NCBI GenBank assembly: GCA_934623545.1 | Contig: CAKTVN010000058.1 | Span: 1-8,484, forward strand | DNA: 8,484 nucleotides | Origin: an uncultured Oscillospiraceae bacterium | GTDB taxonomy: Bacteria; Bacillota; Clostridia; Oscillospirales; Oscillospiraceae | Direction of reading: 5' to 3' | Shown: positions 5,382 through 8,484 of the stretch, one piece after another | How positions within the stretch are numbered: position 1 is the first letter of the stretch | How the letters are laid out: each line of letters opens with the position of its first letter | Notes under the pieces: model-generated | The model's input: the letters and a program-made list of their open reading frames with translations, nothing else | What the model was told of the DNA's origin: nothing | Databases searched by the model: none | Program-made: the position numbers and the translations under genes

Positions 5382-5399
5382 ATCTTTCACCAGAAAGAT
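5382..5399 (+). promoter_or_regulatory. Inverted repeat just after the dehydrogenase transcription start
   Basis: ATCTTTC and GAAAGAT pair perfectly around ACCA. At about +10 to +27 it could be an operator or a leader hairpin. Its sequence differs from the TTAAC dyad, so it may serve a different regulator. Confidence 0.4.
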
Positions 5400-5447
5400 T
5401 TGAAAATCATTTTATGAATGCGCGAAAATATAGAAGGAGGAGTCCAT

Positions 5448-6485
5448 ATGGCACAAACCATGCTGCAAGAGGTCATGACCGCCCCCGGCGAGATCATGTT
5501 CCGCGAAATTCCCGTTCCCGAGGCAGGTCCCGGTCAGGTTCTGGTCAAGATCATGAAGATCGGCATCTGTGGAAGCGACATCCATGTCTACCACGGCAAG
5601 CACCCATTTACCAAGTACCCTGTCACGCAGGGACATGAGGTCTCCGGCGAGATCAGCGCGCTGGGCGAGGGCGTCACCGGTCTGCACGTCGGGCAGAAGG
5701 TCACGATCGAGCCGCAGGTCGTCTGCGGCAAGTGTTATCCCTGCCGTCACGGCAAGTATAACCTCTGCGAGGAGCTGAAGGTCATGGGCTTCCAGACCAC
5801 CGGCGTCGCCTCCCGCTATTTCGCGGTCGACGCGGCAAAGGTCACGCCGCTGCCGGATGAGATGAGCTTCGACGAGGGCGCCATGATCGAGCCGCTCGCC
5901 GTGACCGTCCATGCCGTCCATCGCGCGGGTGATGTCTCCGGGCTCAACATCGCCGTCCTCGGCGCGGGTCCCATCGGCATTCTGGTCGCGCAGTCGGCAA
6001 AGGCGCTGGGCGCAAAGTCCGTGCTCATCACCGACGTCAGCGACTACCGTCTGGAAAAGGCGCGCGAATGCGGCGTGGACTTCACCTGCAACACCAAGCA
6101 CAACGACTTCGGCGAGGCGATGGTGAACGCCTTCGGTCCGGACAAGGCGGACGTGATCTATGACTGCGCCGGCAACGACATCACCATGGGTCAGGCGATC
6201 AAATACGCGCGCAAGGGCAGCACGATCATTCTCGTCGCCGTCTATGCCGGCATGGCAAACGTCGACCTCGCTGTGCTCAACGACCACGAGCTCGACCTCA
6301 ACACGACCATGATGTACCGCCACGAGGACTATGTCGAGGCGATCCGTCTGGTGCAGGAGGGCAAAATTCATCTGCATCCGCTGATGAGCAAGACCTTCCC
6401 GTTTGAGGAGTATCTGAAGGCGTATCAGTACATCGACGCCAACCGTGAGACGACCATGAAGGTCCTCATCGACGTACAGGCGTAA
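5448..6485 (+). CDS. Zinc-dependent NAD(P) dehydrogenase, sorbitol/threonine dehydrogenase-like MDR family
   Basis: The protein is 345 aa, standard for medium-chain dehydrogenases. Catalytic zinc ligands are Cys41 (GICGSD), His63 and Glu64 (GHE), with Glu148 (EP) nearby. The structural zinc lobe CGKCYPCRHGKYNLC gives Cys93, Cys96, Cys99 and Cys107. The Rossmann motif GAGPIG is at 172-177, and Asp196 at the end of the second strand suggests NAD rather than NADP. The reaction is probably oxidation of a secondary alcohol in a sugar alcohol or related compound; the exact substrate is not decidable. The start at 5448 follows AAGGAGG with 7 nt between; an in-frame ATG at 5418 has no such site. The gene is monocistronic, with its own promoter and strong terminator, and diverges from the ROK repressor, which probably controls it in response to a sugar-like ligand. 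Confidence 0.92.
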   Translation: MAQTMLQEVMTAPGEIMFREIPVPEAGPGQVLVKIMKIGICGSDIHVYHGKHPFTKYPVTQGHEVSGEISALGEGVTGLHVGQKVTIEPQVVCGKCYPCRHGKYNLCEELKVMGFQTTGVASRYFAVDAAKVTPLPDEMSFDEGAMIEPLAVTVHAVHRAGDVSGLNIAVLGAGPIGILVAQSAKALGAKSVLITDVSDYRLEKARECGVDFTCNTKHNDFGEAMVNAFGPDKADVIYDCAGNDITMGQAIKYARKGSTIILVAVYAGMANVDLAVLNDHELDLNTTMMYRHEDYVEAIRLVQEGKIHLHPLMSKTFPFEEYLKAYQYIDANRETTMKVLIDVQA

Positions 6486-6511
6486 CATCTGAGCGGCTTA
6501 TCCGCATTTTC

Positions 6512-6544
6512 AGCCGCCGGGGCAGAGCCGCCCCGGCGGCTTTT
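6512..6544 (+). terminator. Strong terminator of the dehydrogenase gene
   Basis: AGCCGCCGGGGC (6512-6523) and GCCCCGGCGGCT (6530-6541) form a perfect 12-bp stem with a 6-nt loop, ending in TTTT. Confidence 0.93.
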
Positions 6545-6573
6545 GCCTGTTGCCGCGCTCGGGCACAGACTGC

Positions 6574-6603
6574 TTGCATTTCCGTGTCCGTCCGTGCTAT
6601 GAT
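6574..6603 (+). promoter_or_regulatory. Promoter of the PPC-domain gene (extended -10)
   Basis: TTGCAT (6574-6579), an 18-bp spacer, then TATGAT (6598-6603) preceded by TGC. It starts about 30 bp past the previous terminator. Confidence 0.75.
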
Positions 6604-6655
6604 AGCCGTAAGCGGCGGCGTCTGCGCCGAAATCAGACTGCATCAGGAGGCACCT

Positions 6656-7075
6656 ATGGAATACAGAAAATTTGGAAATACCATCGTCGCCCGGATGGAC
6701 CGGGGAGAGGAGATCGTCGCGTCGGTGCTCGCGCTCGCGGAGCGGGAGGGCATCCGGCTTGCCGGCATTCAGGCGCTCGGCGCCATCGACCGCTTCACCG
6801 TCGGCGTGTTCAACACGGAGACGAAGCAGTATCTTGCGAACGAATTTTCCGGCGCGTTTGAGATCGTCTCTCTGACGGGCACGCTCAGCACGATGGACGC
6901 AAAGCCCTACTGCCATCTGCACCTGAGCGCCGGAAACGAAAAGGGTGAGGTTTTCGGCGGGCATCTGAATCGCGCGCGTATCAGCGCGACGTGCGAGATG
7001 GTCCTTCAGCTCATCGACGGTCAGGTCGACCGCAGCTTCAGCGAAGAAATCGGGCTCAACCTCTTCCGGTTCTGA
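6656..7075 (+). CDS. PPC-domain (DUF296) protein, stand-alone
   Basis: The protein is 139 aa and consists of a single PPC domain, the fold also found next to AT-hooks in plant DNA-binding proteins. The signature CHLHLSAGNEKGEVFGGHL is clear, with His87, His89 and His103 as the family's metal-binding trio. The early stretch GIQALGAIDRFTVGVF is also typical. Bacterial members are small and usually trimeric; some were proposed to bind DNA, others may be enzymes or metabolite sensors. No AT-hook is present here, so DNA binding should not be assumed. The start follows AGGAGG (6645-6650) with 5 nt between. It has its own promoter and terminator and converges on the yedF operon, so context does not reveal its job. 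Confidence 0.9.
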   Translation: MEYRKFGNTIVARMDRGEEIVASVLALAEREGIRLAGIQALGAIDRFTVGVFNTETKQYLANEFSGAFEIVSLTGTLSTMDAKPYCHLHLSAGNEKGEVFGGHLNRARISATCEMVLQLIDGQVDRSFSEEIGLNLFRF

Positions 7076-7085
7076 GAAAGCATAC

Positions 7086-7126
7086 CCCCCTGCGCGCACC
7101 GGCGGCACAGGGGGCGTTTTGCTTTT
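7086..7126 (+). terminator. Terminator of the PPC-domain gene
   Basis: CCCCCTG (7086-7092) and CAGGGGG (7108-7114) pair around a 15-nt GC-rich loop, followed by CGTTTTGCTTTTT. It ends directly at the stop codon of the convergent DUF3343 gene. No matching T tail is seen on the minus strand. Confidence 0.85.
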
Positions 7127-7372
7127 TCAGCGCAGCAGCAGAACGGTCTGACAGACCGCATACGCCGCCCCTGCCGCGTCCAGCGCCGACAGCAGTGCCT
7201 GCCGCTGCTCCGGCTCCGCTTTCCACGCACGCCCGCAGCCTGCGGAGATCTGCGACGGGATGGGGATCATGCGCCCGGGCAGCCCCTGCGCGGTGAACAG
7301 CGCCTCCGCTGCAATCGCCTGCGCCGTGGTGTCAAACGCGATCACGAGCGCGGGCACACGCTGCCGCGTCAT
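7127..7372 (-). CDS. DUF3343 protein, putative Se/S carrier-like
   Basis: The protein is 81 aa, normal for the family. It has the typical plan of LVIAFDTTAQAIAAEALF, then MIPIPSQISAGCG with the conserved cysteine at residue 46, and a short C-terminal alpha/beta part. A second cysteine is at 74. The family is annotated as a putative sulfur/selenium carrier and commonly accompanies yedF; the cysteine is the likely carrier site, but the biochemistry is inferred. The start ATG (7370-7372) overlaps the yedF stop as ATGA, indicating translational coupling. A longer open frame upstream lies inside yedF and is not real. No separate ribosome binding site or promoter is needed. Confidence 0.85.
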   Translation of the reverse strand: MTRQRVPALVIAFDTTAQAIAAEALFTAQGLPGRMIPIPSQISAGCGRAWKAEPEQRQALLSALDAAGAAYAVCQTVLLLR

Positions 7373-7980
7373 GGACGCAGGACCAGATCCGCCCGGCACT
7401 GCTTCTCCGCGATCACATACATATTCGTGACCGCGCCGACGCACAGCTGCTCCGTCAGCCCATAGTAGTTCAGGCACGTGCCGCAGGTCAGGATCTCCAC
7501 ACCGAGCGACTCGAGATTTTTCAGGTCCTCGAGCGACGCGGAGCCCTCGCACGTCACGCGCACGCCGCCATTATAGAACAGGATCGTGCGCGGGAGCACC
7601 TCCTGCTGGGTCAGCGCGAACAGGAAGCCCTTGAGCAGGAGCTTCCCGAGCTCGTCATTGCCCTCGCCCATGTGGTCGGCGGAAATGACGACGACGGTGT
7701 TCTTCTGCGCCGCCGGGGCGGCGCAATGCACCTCGGAATCCTCCGGCAGCGCCGCGCCCGCCTCCGCCGTGATCGTCACGCGGTATTCCTTTTCTGAGAT
7801 CTGCTCGACCGCTGCGCCGCAGCTCTGGCTCTGCGCCAGCCGCGTCAGATTCTGCACCGCGGTCTCGTTGTCCACAAGCGTCTGCACGCACCCCGCCGCA
7901 CCGTTGAGCCCGCGCAGCGCCTGAAGCGTCTTGACGACCGGGATCGGGCACGCATCGCCGATGGCATTGATCTGGATCAT
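7369..7980 (-). CDS. yedF: YedF-type sulfurtransferase-like selenium metabolism protein
   Basis: The protein is 203 aa, the usual two-domain YedF size. Residues 1-70 are a TusA/SirA domain with the DACPIPVVKT motif, whose Cys11 is the predicted persulfide or selenide carrier. Residues about 94-203 are a DsrE/F-like domain with VVVISADHMGEG near its start and ILTCGTCLNYYGL (Cys166, Cys169) near its end. The family co-occurs with selenium-dependent enzymes and may deliver selenium or sulfur; the precise reaction is unproven. The start at 7980 follows GGGAGG (7989-7994) with 8 nt between. It is the first gene of a two-gene operon with the DUF3343 gene. No selD, selA/selB or molybdenum hydroxylase gene is in this window, so the pathway partners must lie elsewhere. 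Confidence 0.92.
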   Translation of the reverse strand: MIQINAIGDACPIPVVKTLQALRGLNGAAGCVQTLVDNETAVQNLTRLAQSQSCGAAVEQISEKEYRVTITAEAGAALPEDSEVHCAAPAAQKNTVVVISADHMGEGNDELGKLLLKGFLFALTQQEVLPRTILFYNGGVRVTCEGSASLEDLKNLESLGVEILTCGTCLNYYGLTEQLCVGAVTNMYVIAEKQCRADLVLRP

Positions 7981-8002
7981 AAACAGCTCCTCCCAACAAA
8001 CG

Positions 8003-8018
8003 CCGGGCGTCCGCCCGG
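8003..8018 (-). other. Leader hairpin of the yedF operon
   Basis: CCGGGC and GCCCGG form a 6-bp stem around 4 nt, between promoter and ribosome binding site. Part of the stem can also fold as an alternative palindrome, CGCCCGGGCG. No T tail follows on the minus strand. Confidence 0.45.
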
Positions 8019-8048
8019 GCGGTATTTTTCAAAAAGAACAGCGCATAT

Positions 8049-8077
8049 ATTATAGCGCGGGAAAGCGCCGGTGGCAA
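8049..8077 (-). promoter_or_regulatory. Promoter of the yedF operon
   Basis: On the minus strand TTGCCA (8072-8077), a 17-bp spacer, then a perfect TATAAT (8049-8054). GCGC arms at 8041-8044 and 8055-8058 flank the -10 symmetrically and could form a protein site. The leader is about 60 nt. Confidence 0.85.
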
Positions 8078-8099
8078 GAGGGCGGGAGACCTCGTACTG

Positions 8100-8230
8100 C
8101 CGCGCACGGAGTGCGCGGGGGAACCGCGCCCGAAGGACGCGGTTCTTGTCACCCCGGAGGGGTGACGCCCTTTTGCGCTCGAAGGACGCAAGCCGCGCCG
8201 CAGGCGCGGAGGACGCATCCGGAGGATGCG
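8100..8230 (+). repeat. Array of six packed hairpins with C-GNA-G triloop apexes
   Basis: Six stem-loops fill 131 bp: 8100-8118 (8 bp, loop GGA), 8121-8145 (8 bp plus a mismatch and CC-GAA-GG tip), 8148-8166 (8 bp, GGA), 8173-8191 (5 bp plus a mismatch and TC-GAA-GG tip), 8193-8209 (7 bp, GCA) and 8214-8230 (7 bp, GGA). Spacers are 1 to 6 bp. The arms share little sequence, yet each apex on the plus strand is GNA closed by C-G. The two GAA members share GCGC(C/T)CGAAGGACGC. There is no credible gene: the open frames across it have no ribosome binding site and low-complexity translations. It lies just upstream of the yedF promoter and might be transcribed from outside the window. Confidence 0.8.
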
Positions 8231-8246
8231 GGAGACGTTTCAGCCC

Positions 8247-8273
8247 CTTTTTCTTTGCGCGGCAAAGAAAAAG
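8247..8273. other. 12-bp perfect hairpin, pyrimidine/purine arms
   Basis: CTTTTTCTTTGC and GCAAAGAAAAAG pair perfectly around GCG. One arm is nearly all pyrimidine and the other nearly all purine. There is no T tail beyond the arms, so a terminator role is unclear. Confidence 0.6.
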
Positions 8274-8315
8274 CCGCTGGCGGTAAAAAGAAAACGCCAA
8301 AGGGGGATTTGCGTC

Positions 8316-8377
8316 GGAACAAACTACACATCCCTCACCCTGCCGCAAGCGGCAGGTCTCGTCCGTTTCGTTGTTCC
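8316..8377. other. Branched stem-loop enclosing a perfect GC hairpin
   Basis: GGAACAA (8316-8322) pairs with TTGTTCC (8371-8377). Inside it CCTGCCGC/GCGGCAGG (8339-8356) forms a tight hairpin with an AA tip. This resembles a structured element, not a coding sequence. Confidence 0.45.
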
Positions 8378-8384
8378 TCCTTTT

Positions 8385-8417
8385 CCCGCACGAACCGCTT
8401 CGCTGGGTTCGCGCGGG
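8385..8417. other. Hairpin with conserved CCAGCGAAGCG apex (minus strand)
   Basis: CCCGC, an A-C mismatch, then CGAACC pair with GGTTCG and GCGGG. On the minus strand the apex reads CCAGCGAAGCG, identical over 11 nt to the apex of the hairpin at 3868-3900, while the arms differ. Confidence 0.65.
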
Positions 8418-8480
8418 AGCCCCTTCTTTGGAATCCCCTTAAAACGACCAAGAAGAGGGCTGATGCCCCCTTCTTGGATC
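8418..8480. other. Two mutually exclusive hairpins at the window edge
   Basis: CCAAGAAG-A-GGGC (8448-8460) can pair with GCCC-C-CTTCTTGG (8465-8477) around TGAT. Alternatively CCAAGAAGAGGGCT (8448-8461) can pair with AGCCCCTTCTTTGG (8418-8431) with two small bulges. On the minus strand the first hairpin is followed by TCGTTTT, so it may be the terminator of a gene lying to the right of the window. Confidence 0.5.
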
Positions 8481-8484
8481 ATTC

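Noticed and set aside
5412..6488. Minus-strand open frame of 358 codons opposite the dehydrogenase gene
   Set aside because: Antisense shadow. The plus strand has zinc ligands, Rossmann motif, promoter and ribosome binding site.
6425..7108. Minus-strand open frame of 227 codons over the PPC-domain gene
   Set aside because: It crosses the dehydrogenase terminator and lies opposite a clear PPC protein.
7369..7371. Selenocysteine read-through at the yedF TGA
   Set aside because: The protein already has full family length, no SECIS-like hairpin follows directly, and the TGA forms the ATGA overlap with the next gene.
7977..8348. Short open frames on both strands in the hairpin field
   Set aside because: No ribosome binding sites at usable distance, translations are low-complexity and set by the palindromes, and none resembles a known family.

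Overview
The window is GC-rich DNA with strong AGGAGG-type ribosome binding sites, consensus sigma-A-like promoters and many intergenic hairpins. It carries a HutC-type GntR regulator, a ROK repressor and a YedF/DUF3343 selenium-related pair. Together these suggest a Clostridia genome, most likely a gut Oscillospiraceae member. The taxonomic placement is inference from gene content and style; no phylogenetic marker gene is present.

Layout. Positions 1-1082 hold one minus-strand gene for a small protein resembling zinc-dependent phospholipase C. It lies between two near-identical direct repeats of about 122 bp, each made of three abutting hairpins. Positions 1263-3217 (minus) hold a phosphotriesterase/lactonase-like metalloenzyme and, upstream of it, a GntR/UTRA regulator; two tandem terminators separate them. 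A small glyoxalase-fold (VOC) enzyme at 3462-3854 (plus) diverges from the GntR gene. The next 260 bp are a non-coding stretch packed with stem-loops and lie between convergent genes.

Positions 4116-5228 (minus) hold a ROK repressor that diverges from a zinc-dependent MDR dehydrogenase at 5448-6485 (plus). Their shared promoter region has operator-like dyads, so this looks like a regulator-target pair for a sugar or polyol. A stand-alone PPC-domain (DUF296) protein follows at 6656-7075. Convergent to it is a translationally coupled operon, yedF (7369-7980) and a DUF3343 gene (7127-7372), both tied to sulfur/selenium transfer and expressed from a clear promoter at 8049-8077.

Positions 8100-8484 hold no credible gene. 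They contain a dense hairpin field. The first 131 bp are six tightly packed stem-loops whose arms all differ, while every apex is a GNA triloop closed by C-G. A later hairpin there shares an 11-nt apex, CCAGCGAAGCG, with the hairpin after the VOC gene. The hairpin array and the repeat-bracketed phospholipase cassette are the least explained parts of the window. The protein genes themselves belong to known families.
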